NCBI RefSeq assembly: GCF_003691585.1
Contig: NZ_CP033169.1
Location: 620,001 to 684,000, forward strand
Direction: 5' to 3'
Length of the DNA: 64,000 nucleotides
DNA from: Biomaibacter acetigenes
Lineage (GTDB): Bacteria; Bacillota; Thermosediminibacteria; Thermosediminibacterales; Tepidanaerobacteraceae
The translations under genes and the position numbers were made by a program. Positions 44,962 to 53,498 of this stretch are shown in pieces. Numbering within the stretch: position 1 is the stretch's first letter; every line of letters begins with the position of its first letter. The notes under the pieces are model-generated. The model was given only the letters and a program-made list of their open reading frames with translations. It was not told the DNA's origin and searched no databases.

Positions 44962-45094
44962 GCACAAAAAACCGACAAACACTAACGTCGAAAAAACAGG
45001 GCATTTGAATTGCATTAAGATCATTTTTTACATCTCCGGCAGGAATTGCCGAGTATATGTAGAATATAAATATAGAAAAAATGAATATTGAGGA

Positions 45095-45182
45095 TGCTAG
45101 GGGAGCTTCATATGAGGCTGAGAGGGGATTAAATTTCCGACCCTTGAACCTGTCAGGATAATACCTGCGTAGGAAAGCGTAA
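45095..45182 (+). ncRNA. TPP riboswitch (THI element)
   Basis: Conserved THI-box blocks are in order: GGGGAGC with GGCTGAGAGG, ACCCTTGAACCTG, and CAGGATAATACCTGCGTAGG. It lies about 80 bp upstream of thiD. Binding of thiamine pyrophosphate would lower expression of thiDE. Confidence 0.95.
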
Positions 45183-45219
45183 TAGTGCCTTACACAGGAC
45201 ACTTTTATTTTTTAAATTC

Positions 45220-45239
45220 GCCCACCTATTCAGGTGGGC
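45220..45239 (+). promoter_or_regulatory. expression-platform hairpin of the TPP riboswitch
   Basis: GCCCACCT and AGGTGGGC form a perfect 8-bp stem with a 4-nt loop, followed by TTAAATTTT and then the thiD ribosome site GGAGGTGG. The stem can act as the regulated terminator. The ACCT half is also complementary to the ribosome site just after it. Confidence 0.65.
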
Positions 45240-45260
45240 TTAAATTTTGGAGGTGGTATA

Positions 45261-46118
45261 ATGAAACTGGCGCTTACAATTGCCGGTTCCGACTCCGGCG
45301 GAGGAGCAGGCATACAGGCAGATTTAAAGACCTTTTCAGCCCACGGGGTATTCGGCATGAGCGTCATCACATCGGTGACAGCCCAGAATACCATGGGCGT
45401 GCTTGGAATAGAGGATATAAGTCCTGAAATGGTCCTGCTCCAGATGAAGGCTGTCTTTGAGGACCTCTATCCCGATGCTGTAAAGATCGGCATGGTCTCC
45501 AACGGGGAGATAATAAGGGCTATTACAGAGGGGCTTAAAAAATACGAGCCCGAAGGGGTGGTTTTAGACCCGGTTATGATATCAAAGAGCGGGAGCCATC
45601 TATTAAAACCTGAAGCCATGGAGGCTTTAAAGAAAGAACTCATACCTTTGAGTCTTGTGGTTACACCAAACCTCATGGAAGCAGAGGCATTAAGCGGTAT
45701 AAAGATTAAAGGCAAAGAGTGCATGAGGGATGCTGCGAAAAGGATACTGGCTCTGGGAGCCAAAACAGTAGTGATTAAAGGTGGTCATCTTGCAGGAGAT
45801 GCTTTGGATATTTTCTACGATGGAAAAGATTTTTACGAAATGGCATCAGAAAGGATAGTAACCCAAAATACCCATGGCACCGGATGCACTTTTTCTTCTG
45901 CCATTGCAGCCAACCTGGCCCTGGGATATACCCTTTTAGAGTCCGTAAAGAGGGCTAAGGAATACATTACCGGGGCTATAAGATATTCACTGGATATTGG
46001 GCATGGCGTTGGCCCCACCAATCATTTCTGGAATTGTCGGAAATATTCTTCAGCGCACTGTCCGGCAAATAATGTAAGGGGGCATATGTATGGATTTAAG
46101 ACTTTATGCGGTCACTGA
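45261..46118 (+). CDS. thiD: hydroxymethylpyrimidine (phosphate) kinase ThiD
   Basis: 285 residues from ATG 45261 (GGAGGTGG upstream). ThiD phosphorylates HMP and HMP-P to HMP-PP for thiamine synthesis. Signatures are [37 protein letters not shown] and the C-terminal [17 protein letters not shown] with the catalytic Cys/Asp-type region. The usual end (GVGPTNHFW) is followed by about 32 extra residues that overlap the start of thiE by 29 bp; this tail looks like frame run-on rather than a domain. Confidence 0.94.
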   Translation: MKLALTIAGSDSGGGAGIQADLKTFSAHGVFGMSVITSVTAQNTMGVLGIEDISPEMVLLQMKAVFEDLYPDAVKIGMVSNGEIIRAITEGLKKYEPEGVVLDPVMISKSGSHLLKPEAMEALKKELIPLSLVVTPNLMEAEALSGIKIKGKECMRDAAKRILALGAKTVVIKGGHLAGDALDIFYDGKDFYEMASERIVTQNTHGTGCTFSSAIAANLALGYTLLESVKRAKEYITGAIRYSLDIGHGVGPTNHFWNCRKYSSAHCPANNVRGHMYGFKTLCGH

Positions 46119-46722
46119 CCGCTCATATTTAGATGGTATAGACCTCATCGATGCCGTAGAGCAGGCGGTAAGAGGAGGTATTACCATCATACAATTAAGG
46201 GAAAAGGAAATTTCCAGCAGAGAATTTTACGAGTTGGCGCTCAGGGTCAAGAAGGTCACCAGACGCAAGAATATTCCTCTCATAATTAACGACAGGGTGG
46301 ACATAGCTCTGGCTGTGGATGCCGATGGGGTGCATATAGGACAGGAAGACCTTCCGGCCGAGGTGGTACGGAGGCTTATCGGACCGGGTAAAATACTTGG
46401 GGTATCAGCAGGAACCGTTGAGGAAGCCATAAAGGCTCAGAAGGATGGAGCGGACTACCTCGGCGTAGGAGCGGCATATCCTACACCAACCAAGCCTGAG
46501 TCTTGCGCCATAGGTATCGAAGGGATAAAGAAAATCAAAGAGGCCATCGGCATCCCCGTGGTGGCTATTGGCGGGATAACGCGGGAAAATGCCTATGAGG
46601 TTATGTTAAAGACAGGTGTAGACGGTATTTCTTCCGTATCTGCCGTATTTGCCGGAGATGTTGAGGAAAACTCCAGGCAGCTATTAGAGAGCATAAATAA
46701 GGCCATAGCTGATAGGTCGTAA
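46090..46722 (+). CDS. thiE: thiamine-phosphate synthase ThiE
   Basis: 210 residues, TIM barrel. It joins HMP-PP and HET-P to form thiamine phosphate. Motifs: ITIIQLREKE, PLIINDRVDIALAVDADGVHIGQEDLP, GVGAAYPTPTK, and VVAIGGI. ATG 46090 follows AAGGGGG inside the thiD tail, so the two genes are translationally linked. No thiM or thiC is in the window. Expression is under the upstream TPP riboswitch. Confidence 0.95.
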   Translation: MDLRLYAVTDRSYLDGIDLIDAVEQAVRGGITIIQLREKEISSREFYELALRVKKVTRRKNIPLIINDRVDIALAVDADGVHIGQEDLPAEVVRRLIGPGKILGVSAGTVEEAIKAQKDGADYLGVGAAYPTPTKPESCAIGIEGIKKIKEAIGIPVVAIGGITRENAYEVMLKTGVDGISSVSAVFAGDVEENSRQLLESINKAIADRS

Positions 46723-46762
46723 CTGTTTTTTCAAAGTTAGAGTTTTTGACGGTCAAATAAAG

Positions 46763-46789
46763 GCGGGAGCATTGCAGCTCCTGCTTTTT
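46763..46789 (+). terminator. terminator of the thiDE operon
   Basis: GCGGGAGC pairs with GCTCCTGC (one G-T pair) around a 6-nt loop and is followed by TTTTT. Confidence 0.85.
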
Positions 46790-47097
46790 AAATTGAATCG
46801 AGACTTTGTCAAATCAAACTCTTATTATAATTATTTACAATTTAACATATTAATTAGTTAATTAAAGAAAATTAAAAATATAGCAAAAAAATGCTGTCTT
46901 TTAAGGGAATTTTAAGAAGGAAAATAACTAAAGAAATTGAATATATATAAACAAAAGCAAAAGTAACAAATAATCAATACTTTTAAAGAAAAAAATTAAG
47001 GGAAACTACTAACAGTTTCCCTTAATTAACTAATTGGGGGTCTTTAGGGCATTAAAGAATTAGATTTAAAAAGCGGTTTAGGAGGCGTATTGTTTAA
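46790..47097. other. AT-rich intergenic region with a perfect hairpin
   Basis: No gene is seen. 46994-47027 is a perfect inverted repeat (AATTAAGGGAAACT, 6-nt loop, AGTTTCCCTTAATT) without a T-run on the plus strand, about 70 bp ahead of the ammonia-lyase start. It may regulate that gene or terminate transcription. The remaining sequence is plain AT-rich DNA with no clear promoter. Confidence 0.5.
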
Positions 47098-48636
47098 ATG
47101 GTAATAATAAATGGAGAAAATTTAACTATTGAAGATGTTGCAAGAATAGCAGTTAAAGGCGAAGCGGTGGGACTTTCGCCCGGATCCATTGAAAGAATCA
47201 ATCGTTCACGAGAATACGTGGAAGGCATTATAAAAAAAGGGGAAATTGTATATGGCGTTACAACAGGATTTGGTAAATTTTGCAATGTAATCATCTCTTC
47301 TGAAGACACCAGGAAGCTGCAGATAAACCTGATAAGAAGCCATTCGGTAGGTGTTGGGGAATATTTTCCCGAAGAAATAGTAAGAGCGATGATGCTTCTT
47401 AGGATTAATGCACTTGCAAAAGGGTATTCTGGAATAAGGCTCTCAACCATAGAGACTTTAATTGATATGTTAAACAAGGGAGTTACGCCGCTGGTGCCCT
47501 GCCAAGGGTCTCTGGGAGCCAGCGGGGATCTTGTTCCCCTTGCGCATATAGCCCTGGTAATGATGGGTGAAGGCGAGGCTGTCTTTAATAGCAAAATATT
47601 GCCCGGGAAAATTGCTCTTGAACTGGCGGGCATCAAACCCGTTGTCTTGGAGGCAAAGGAGGGACTTGCTCTTATAAATGGCACCCAAGCTATGTCGGCG
47701 GTAGGAAGCCTTGCACTTGCCGGGGCGCAAAATTTATCCAAGGTGGCCGACATCAGCGGAGTGTTGAGTTTTGAAGCGTTAAACGGCATTATTGACGCTT
47801 TTGATGAAAAAGTACAAGCGATAAGGCCTCACCCGGGCCAAAATTCATGTGCCAGGAATTTTATGATTTTGCTCGAAGGGAGCAGACTTATAACCCGACA
47901 GGGGCAGCTAAAAGTACAGGATGCCTATGCATTAAGGTGTATGCCTCAGGTACACGGCGCAATAAAAGATGCCATCAAACATATAAGAAAGGTCCTCGAA
48001 ATAGAGATAAATTCTGCTACGGATAATCCTTTAATTTTTTCAAATGAAGAAAAGGTAATTTCTGGAGGTAATTTCCATGGAGAACCTGTAGCAATAAACA
48101 TGGATTATCTGAGCATAGCCGTTTCGGAATTAGCAAATATCTCGGAGCGCCGTATAGAACGACTGGTAAACCCATATCTTAATGAAGGTTTGCCGCCATT
48201 TTTAATTGAAAATGGTGGGTTAAATTCAGGACTCATGATAAGCCAGTATACGGCTGCGGCCATTGTATCGGAAAACAAGACACTGTCGGCGCCTGCCAGT
48301 GTCGACTCTATTCCTTCTTCGGCAAACCAGGAAGACCATGTTAGTATGGGTACCATTGCGGCCCGCAAGGCGATGAAAGTAGTTGAAAATACCGTAAATG
48401 TATTGGCCATCGAGCTTTTATGTGCTGCTCAGGCAATGGATTTTAGGATTCAAAAGACAGGTCTTGACAAAGCTCTTGGAAAAGGGACATTAGCGGCTTA
48501 TGAAGCCGTGAGGGAAAAAGTGCCAACAATTGTTGCAGACAGGCCGCTGAGTGATGATGTCAGAATTCTTGCGGGACTTATTAAAAGCGGTGAACTGGTT
48601 AGACGGGTTGAAAAGGTGGTGGGAACGCTGGAGTAA
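47098..48636 (+). CDS. hutH: histidine ammonia-lyase
   Basis: 512 residues, normal family length. Histidine is deaminated to urocanate by the MIO cofactor, which forms from Ala-Ser-Gly 141-143 in GSLGASGDLVPLAH. The catalytic Tyr is in VYGVTTGFG (about residue 52), and Ser-His at 81-82 in LIRSHSVGVGE is the selectivity feature of histidine rather than phenylalanine lyases. No hutU, hutI or hutG is beside it. ATG 47098 has AGGAGG about 12 bp upstream. Its place at the head of cluster B suggests an imidazole step, which is inference. Confidence 0.92.
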   Translation: MVIINGENLTIEDVARIAVKGEAVGLSPGSIERINRSREYVEGIIKKGEIVYGVTTGFGKFCNVIISSEDTRKLQINLIRSHSVGVGEYFPEEIVRAMMLLRINALAKGYSGIRLSTIETLIDMLNKGVTPLVPCQGSLGASGDLVPLAHIALVMMGEGEAVFNSKILPGKIALELAGIKPVVLEAKEGLALINGTQAMSAVGSLALAGAQNLSKVADISGVLSFEALNGIIDAFDEKVQAIRPHPGQNSCARNFMILLEGSRLITRQGQLKVQDAYALRCMPQVHGAIKDAIKHIRKVLEIEINSATDNPLIFSNEEKVISGGNFHGEPVAINMDYLSIAVSELANISERRIERLVNPYLNEGLPPFLIENGGLNSGLMISQYTAAAIVSENKTLSAPASVDSIPSSANQEDHVSMGTIAARKAMKVVENTVNVLAIELLCAAQAMDFRIQKTGLDKALGKGTLAAYEAVREKVPTIVADRPLSDDVRILAGLIKSGELVRRVEKVVGTLE

Positions 48637-48697
48637 TTTAAATGTCCGTTGACAAACAACAAGTTTATGTTTATTTTTGAATGAGGGAGGAATAAAA

Positions 48698-49037
48698 ATG
48701 GCAAGACTTTACGAGTATGAACTGGCAAAATCCGCCGACATATTGATGAGGGAGATGTTTAACCATAGTAATCACGGCGGACACCGAGTCCGATGAACGC
48801 GTTGGCGCAAAACTCACCGGAAATGTTCTGGAAGACGAGAGGGTCTGGGGTTCTACTGAATGGGGCCTCGGCTACTTGAGCCCGATAGACGCTCCACCCG
48901 ATGGGATAAAGGCCAAATCCCACTGTGACGGAATCTGCATGAATTCCACTGTCTGGCTGGATGAGGTAAAGATCCTGGATAACGGCATAGTTGTCCATCC
49001 GGAACTCGCATCTATGATAAGAAAGCTGGGGAGATAA
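48698..49037 (+). pseudogene. internally deleted copy of the NicX/M29-like gene at 58526
   Basis: The first about 67 bases and the last about 230 bases are almost identical to the start and end of the gene at 58526-59569. About 17 bases are missing after GAGATGTTTAA, and about 690 bases are missing after GATGAACGCG. The copy therefore has no metal-site His but keeps SHCDGI. Its intact end supplies the leader of the racemase at 49039. The high identity shows a recent duplication followed by deletion. Confidence 0.93.
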
Positions 49038-49038
49038 T

Positions 49039-49749
49039 ATGAAAAAGATAAAGGTGATTGTGCCGGTAACAACCTCTTTATGGAATGATTCAATTCGGCA
49101 GGTTTTTGAAAGATACAAAAACTTGGATACAGTAATAGAGATTACCAATTTGAATGCTGGTTCCGAAGCTATAGAGCAGCACTATGATGAAGTATGGTCG
49201 GAACTTCCGACACTTAAAGAGGCTGAAAAAGCTCAAGATCAGGGTTATGACGGTGTAATAATTTACTGTTTTAACGACCCGGCAGTAAGAGCGGCAAAGG
49301 AGAAGTTAAACATTCCGGTAGTTGGATTAATGGAAGCGGCAATCAACTTTGCCTTGATGCTTGGAAGAAAGTTTTCTATAATAACAACGACTAAAAGAGG
49401 AATTGCAGCAACAGAAGATCATTTGAGAATGTATGATTTTTATGAAAGGTGTGCTTCAATAAGGGCTGTAAACATGGAAGTCCTTGATTTAAATGACAGA
49501 TGCAGGCTAGAAGAAGCGGCTTTAATTGCCAGCAAAGATGCGGTTGAAGTCGATGGTGCTGATGTTCTTATTTTCGGTTGCGGAAGTATGTTAGGTATAA
49601 GTGAAAATATTTACCGGAGTTTAGGGGTACCTGTTATAGAACCCGGAGTTGCTGCGTTAAAATTATGCGAGGACTTTATAGAAATGAAAACACATCACAG
49701 CAAGAAGGCCTTTCCATTTCCTGATAAAAAAATTAGACACACAAGTTAA
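49039..49749 (+). CDS. Asp/Glu/hydantoin racemase-family protein
   Basis: 236 residues. Catalytic-type cysteines are in GVIIYCFNDPAV and DVLIFGCGSMLG. It resembles the first racemase of cluster A (22216), which has the same GCGSM second motif and the same KLTYPFP-like ending (KKAFPFPDKK), so these two form a subgroup. The ATG is two bases after the stop of the deleted NicX/M29-like copy. It lies in a row of racemase genes in cluster B. Confidence 0.87.
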   Translation: MKKIKVIVPVTTSLWNDSIRQVFERYKNLDTVIEITNLNAGSEAIEQHYDEVWSELPTLKEAEKAQDQGYDGVIIYCFNDPAVRAAKEKLNIPVVGLMEAAINFALMLGRKFSIITTTKRGIAATEDHLRMYDFYERCASIRAVNMEVLDLNDRCRLEEAALIASKDAVEVDGADVLIFGCGSMLGISENIYRSLGVPVIEPGVAALKLCEDFIEMKTHHSKKAFPFPDKKIRHTS

Positions 49750-49765
49750 GAAGGTGGTGGCCAGA

Positions 49766-50482
49766 ATGAAAAAAAAGATACTTGTAATAAACCCAGTGGC
49801 AACAAGTGAATGGAATGAGTCGGATGCCGAATACCTGAGAAAGGCGGCCTCAAGCGACACATTAGTAGAGTTAGTCAATATCGAAAGGGGACCTACCACA
49901 ATTGAATCTTTTTACGATGAAAATTTTGCGATACCTGCCATACTGGAAGTAGTCAAAGAAAATAAAAACTCCTTCGATGGCATAATGATAAACTGTTTTG
50001 CTGACCCAGGAATTAATGGAGCTAAAGAAATCTGCAATATACCTGTTACGGGTCCTGGCGAAAGTTCGATGTTAATGGCAACATTGCTTGGGAATAAATT
50101 TTCTGTAGTTTCTGTCAAGAAAAACGTTGTTCCCATGTTTGAAATAAAAGCCAGGGCCATTGGCTTAACAAAGAAGCTGGCATCAATAGAATATATAAAT
50201 ATATCTGTTAGTGAATTGGAAAGAGATAGAACAAAAACAGTAAATGAGGTAGTTAAATCCATTGAAAAAGCAGTTAAAGAAAAATGTGCAGAAGTAATAA
50301 TTTTAGGCTGTACTGGCATGTTGTCATTATACACAGAAGTGGTAAGAAGAGTAAATGTTCCAGTTATTGAGCCTGCTGCTACTGCTTTGAAAACGTTAGA
50401 AATGCTAATTGATTTAAGACTTAATCATAGCAAGATAGGTTTATATACTTACCCGGTATTTGATAAAATAAAAGGCTATTAA
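49766..50482 (+). CDS. Asp/Glu/hydantoin racemase-family protein
   Basis: 238 residues from ATG 49766 (AAGGTGGTGG upstream; the frame opens earlier at 49754). Cysteines lie in GIMINCFADPGI and VIILGCTGMLS, the complete usual pattern. The sequence is close to the racemase at 60718 (same INCFADP, GCTGM and LKHSKIGLY-type end), so these two form a second subgroup. It follows the preceding racemase by 16 bp and must share its transcript. Confidence 0.88.
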   Translation: MKKKILVINPVATSEWNESDAEYLRKAASSDTLVELVNIERGPTTIESFYDENFAIPAILEVVKENKNSFDGIMINCFADPGINGAKEICNIPVTGPGESSMLMATLLGNKFSVVSVKKNVVPMFEIKARAIGLTKKLASIEYINISVSELERDRTKTVNEVVKSIEKAVKEKCAEVIILGCTGMLSLYTEVVRRVNVPVIEPAATALKTLEMLIDLRLNHSKIGLYTYPVFDKIKGY

Positions 50483-50504
50483 TTTAAAGACAGGGAGGCA
50501 CATT

Positions 50505-50664
50505 ATGAAAAAATTCTCGTAATCAATCCGATAACGACAGGATGGGTATGTGGTTTCCATAGAAGGTGGGGGAAGAGTAGGCGAGGAATTTTGTGATACC
50601 TTTGCCAACACTTTATCTGGATGAAAATATAATTATAGAAAAGGGCCAATTAGTGAAGAATTAA
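50505..50664 (+). pseudogene. fused remnants: racemase start and M29-like end
   Basis: A good GGGAGG site and ATG 50505 lead into codons that, with one shift, read KKILVINPITTG, the start of a racemase of this family. From 50593 another frame reads VIPLPTLYLDENIIIEKGQLV to a stop at 50664, which matches the C-terminal end of an M29-like protein (compare EPTVYVDNRLIMDKGRLV at 32259). The middle is lost, so a deletion has joined two genes. Confidence 0.6.
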
Positions 50665-50693
50665 TCGGTGAAAAGAAGTTTAGGAGTGGTATT

Positions 50694-51419
50694 ATGCGCA
50701 AAATAATATATATTGATCCTGTTGGACCGGATGGCGCTTGTTCCGAAATTACAAAATATCTTGATTGTGTAAAAAGCAAAGATACTAAATTAGAATTTAC
50801 ATGTTTAGAAAAAGGGCCAAAACATTTGGAATATAGATATTATAGTGCGTTAATATTGCCTGATTTATTAGACCTTATAAAGAAATTGGAAGAAAAAGAA
50901 TATGATGCTGCGATAATTGGATGTTTTTATGATCCTGGCTTATATGAAGCAAAAGAAATACTAGAGCGTATGGTTGTTATAGCACCGGCAGAAGCTTCAT
51001 TACATATAGCAGCAACGTTAAGTTATAAGTTTTCTATTTTAGTTGGAAGAAGAAAATGGATACCACAAATGATGGAAAACGTTATAAAATATGGTTTTAA
51101 AGATAGACTTGCTTCATTTAAATGCCTTGATTTTGCTGTTGATGAGTTCCATAAAGATGAAAAAGTTACTCTTGATAGAATGATAAAAAAAGCTAATGAA
51201 GCTATAGAATATGACGGTGCTGAAGCCATAATTTTAGGCTGTACGATGAATTTTGGATTTTACAAGGAACTACAAAAGTTTATTAAAGTACCTGTGATAG
51301 ATCCGACTATAGCTGCTGTTAAATATGCTGAATTTTTGATAGATATAAGAGATTTAATGGGGTGGTATACTTCTAAAAAATTTGCTTTTGAAACACCGTA
51401 TGATCTAAAAATGGTGTGA
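50694..51419 (+). CDS. diverged Asp/Glu/hydantoin racemase-family protein
   Basis: 241 residues. The first Cys is in AAIIGCFYDPGL. The second lies in AIILGCTMNFGF, where the normal GCTGM has become GCTMNF, so the second active-site loop differs. The N-terminus (KIIYIDPVGPDGACSE) also departs from the INPxxT pattern. Base composition is more AT-rich than in its neighbours. It may act on another substrate or be weakly active. No gene follows for 404 bp. Confidence 0.82.
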   Translation: MRKIIYIDPVGPDGACSEITKYLDCVKSKDTKLEFTCLEKGPKHLEYRYYSALILPDLLDLIKKLEEKEYDAAIIGCFYDPGLYEAKEILERMVVIAPAEASLHIAATLSYKFSILVGRRKWIPQMMENVIKYGFKDRLASFKCLDFAVDEFHKDEKVTLDRMIKKANEAIEYDGAEAIILGCTMNFGFYKELQKFIKVPVIDPTIAAVKYAEFLIDIRDLMGWYTSKKFAFETPYDLKMV

Positions 51420-51823
51420 AGTAAATTATCAATATTTGGTTCTGGTGTAGAAAGTCACTTCCGGTGGTTGTGACGGCCTGGCGCCTGACCGTTCAGCCAG
51501 ACGTAAAGCTCGCCTCACGCTTTGCAGGGTCCGCAATCATTATTATAATCGAAGCAATTTGTAATAAATACAAATAAAAGGATATATATTTTTATAATTT
51601 ACAAAGGAATTATCTTGTGTTTATCGAATATAAAATAAAATTTATAATAATAAGGCGATTTAATTTTAAGTTATAATTGCTTTAATAAGTTAAAAATTTT
51701 AAACATATAGAGTGTTCTACGACGTTATAAGCTAAAAAACAGGTATAAGGAGGGGTGTAAAAAGATTAACAGGCATATGATAATTGGGATATTATCAATT
51801 TTAATAACGTAGGAGGGAATGCC
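51420..51823. other. intergenic region before the peptide ABC operon
   Basis: A GC-richer patch (about 51460-51535, with GGCGCC and several short inverted repeats) is followed by AT-rich DNA. I do not recognise it; it is not a gene. Near the right end AAGGAGGGG at about 51747 has no usable start codon behind it, and a 12-codon frame (51778-51813, MIIGILSILIT) precedes the true start of the binding-protein gene. It could be a leader peptide, with little support. Confidence 0.35.
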
Positions 51824-53434
51824 TTGAGAAACTTAATTATCTCTAAAAAGCTTGTTTTTCTAATTACTGTTCTTTTAGTTATCAGTATAACTCTCGCAGG
51901 GTGTGGTGGGCAGAACGATTCAAACGCATCAGGGCAAAAACAATCTAATGCCCCTATGCAAATTGCCTTCTTTGTCTGGACCAGTACTCCAATTACGGAC
52001 TTTGACCCAAGCGTTGAGTTTTCAAACGGTGTTGTTACTCTTAACAATATCTATGAAACACTTTTGAGATATGACCCGCTGGAAAAGAAATTCAAACCCG
52101 TGCTGGCCACGGATTATAATAAGAGTGAAGACGGTTTGACCTGGAATTTTCATATCAGGAAGGGTGTCAAATTCCACGACGGCACGGATTTAAATGCTGA
52201 AGCTGTAAAATTTTCAATTGAAAGGACTATAAAGCTTGGGAAAGGAGCTTCATTCATTTGGGATCCGGTGAAAGAGATAAATGTAAAAGATGAATATACT
52301 GTCGAATTCAAACTCAAATATCCGGCGCCCATGGATTTAATCGCATCATCGGCATATGGGGCTTTCATCATGTCACCCACTGCGGTGAAGTCAAATCCCG
52401 AAGGATGGCTGACCCAGGGACATGAAGCGGGCACCGGTCCTTACAAGCTTGAAAGCTTTCAGATGGGCCAGGAGGTGGTCCTGACAAAATTTGACGATTA
52501 CTGGGGAGGATGGGAAGGTAAACATTTTGACAAGGCAATAATCAAAAAAGTCCCCGAGACTGCAACCCGCCGCCAGATGCTGGAAAAGGGGGAAGTGGAC
52601 GTTACAAGGGACCTTCCATATGAAGATGTAGAAGCCTTGAAGAATAACCAAAATGTTGTTGTAGAGACAGGTCCGTCTTTTGAAAATCTGTTAATGCTGT
52701 TTAACACCGATAAGAAACCTCTGGACAACAAACTTGTAAGGCAGGCGTTATCGTATGCCTTTCCGTATGATGATGTGGTTAAATATGCAATGGGTGGTTA
52801 TGCAACTCAGGCTAGAGGTGCGGTCCCCTATGGCCTCTGGGGGCACGGAGAAAACCTGTTCCAGTATAAATATGATTTGGAGAAAGCAAAAGAATTATTG
52901 AAACAGGCCGGCTATCCCAACGGCGGTTTCAAGTTGCTGCTAACTTATGTAGCAGGGGACGAAGCCGAAAAGAAGACAGCGGAACTTTATAAATCCGAAC
53001 TTTCAAAACTAAATATAGAGTTGGAAATCAGAGCAATGCCCTGGGAGTCCCAGTGGGAAATGGCAAGAGATAAGGATCCTAACAAGCGCCAGGACATATT
53101 TACTTTTTACTGGTGGCCGGATGTCCCAGGCCCTTATACCTATCTTTACAACTTGTTCCACAGCCAGGATGAAATTGTGTTTAACCTGGCCTATTGGGAA
53201 AACAGGGAATTTGACAATCTGGTTGATGAGGGTTCGAGACAAAGCGGCATTGACATGACGAAAGCGGAAGAACTGTTTATCAAGGCGCAGGAAATACTCG
53301 TTGAAGAAGCCCCCGCAATCTTTATATATGACAAGCAGTATATAAAAATTTTCAATAAGTCATTAAAAGGTTACAAAGATAATCCCGCTTATCCAAACGT
53401 AGTGTTCTTCTATGAAACCTATCGCGAAAAATAA
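51824..53434 (+). CDS. peptide ABC transporter substrate-binding lipoprotein (SBP_bac_5)
   Basis: 536 residues, a normal Opp/Dpp-type binding protein. The TTG start at 51824 follows TAGGAGGG. A hydrophobic leader ends in a lipobox with Cys27 (TLAGC). Family segments include LTWNFHIRKGVKFHDGTDLNAEAVKFS and AGTGPYKLESF. It captures peptides or peptide-like compounds outside the membrane. It heads a five-gene transporter operon that continues directly into DUF917 and NicX/M29-like genes, so the imported compound is probably their substrate. Confidence 0.94.
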   Translation: MRNLIISKKLVFLITVLLVISITLAGCGGQNDSNASGQKQSNAPMQIAFFVWTSTPITDFDPSVEFSNGVVTLNNIYETLLRYDPLEKKFKPVLATDYNKSEDGLTWNFHIRKGVKFHDGTDLNAEAVKFSIERTIKLGKGASFIWDPVKEINVKDEYTVEFKLKYPAPMDLIASSAYGAFIMSPTAVKSNPEGWLTQGHEAGTGPYKLESFQMGQEVVLTKFDDYWGGWEGKHFDKAIIKKVPETATRRQMLEKGEVDVTRDLPYEDVEALKNNQNVVVETGPSFENLLMLFNTDKKPLDNKLVRQALSYAFPYDDVVKYAMGGYATQARGAVPYGLWGHGENLFQYKYDLEKAKELLKQAGYPNGGFKLLLTYVAGDEAEKKTAELYKSELSKLNIELEIRAMPWESQWEMARDKDPNKRQDIFTFYWWPDVPGPYTYLYNLFHSQDEIVFNLAYWENREFDNLVDEGSRQSGIDMTKAEELFIKAQEILVEEAPAIFIYDKQYIKIFNKSLKGYKDNPAYPNVVFFYETYREK

Positions 53435-53445
53435 GTTTTGAAAAA

Positions 53446-53477
53446 ATAGCAGGGGCTGAAATTTTAACCCCTGCTAT
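53446..53477 (+). promoter_or_regulatory. intercistronic stem-loop after binding-protein gene
   Basis: ATAGCAGGGG and CCCCTGCTAT pair perfectly around a 12-nt AT-rich loop, directly between binding-protein and permease genes. It is the third such hairpin in the window and probably sets the ratio of binding protein to permease. Confidence 0.72.
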
Positions 53478-53498
53478 AAACTTCAGGGGGATGAAACA

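Noticed and set aside
51440-51540. Structured RNA in the GC-richer patch before the peptide ABC operon
   Set aside because: Short inverted repeats are present, but no known riboswitch or T-box consensus could be matched.
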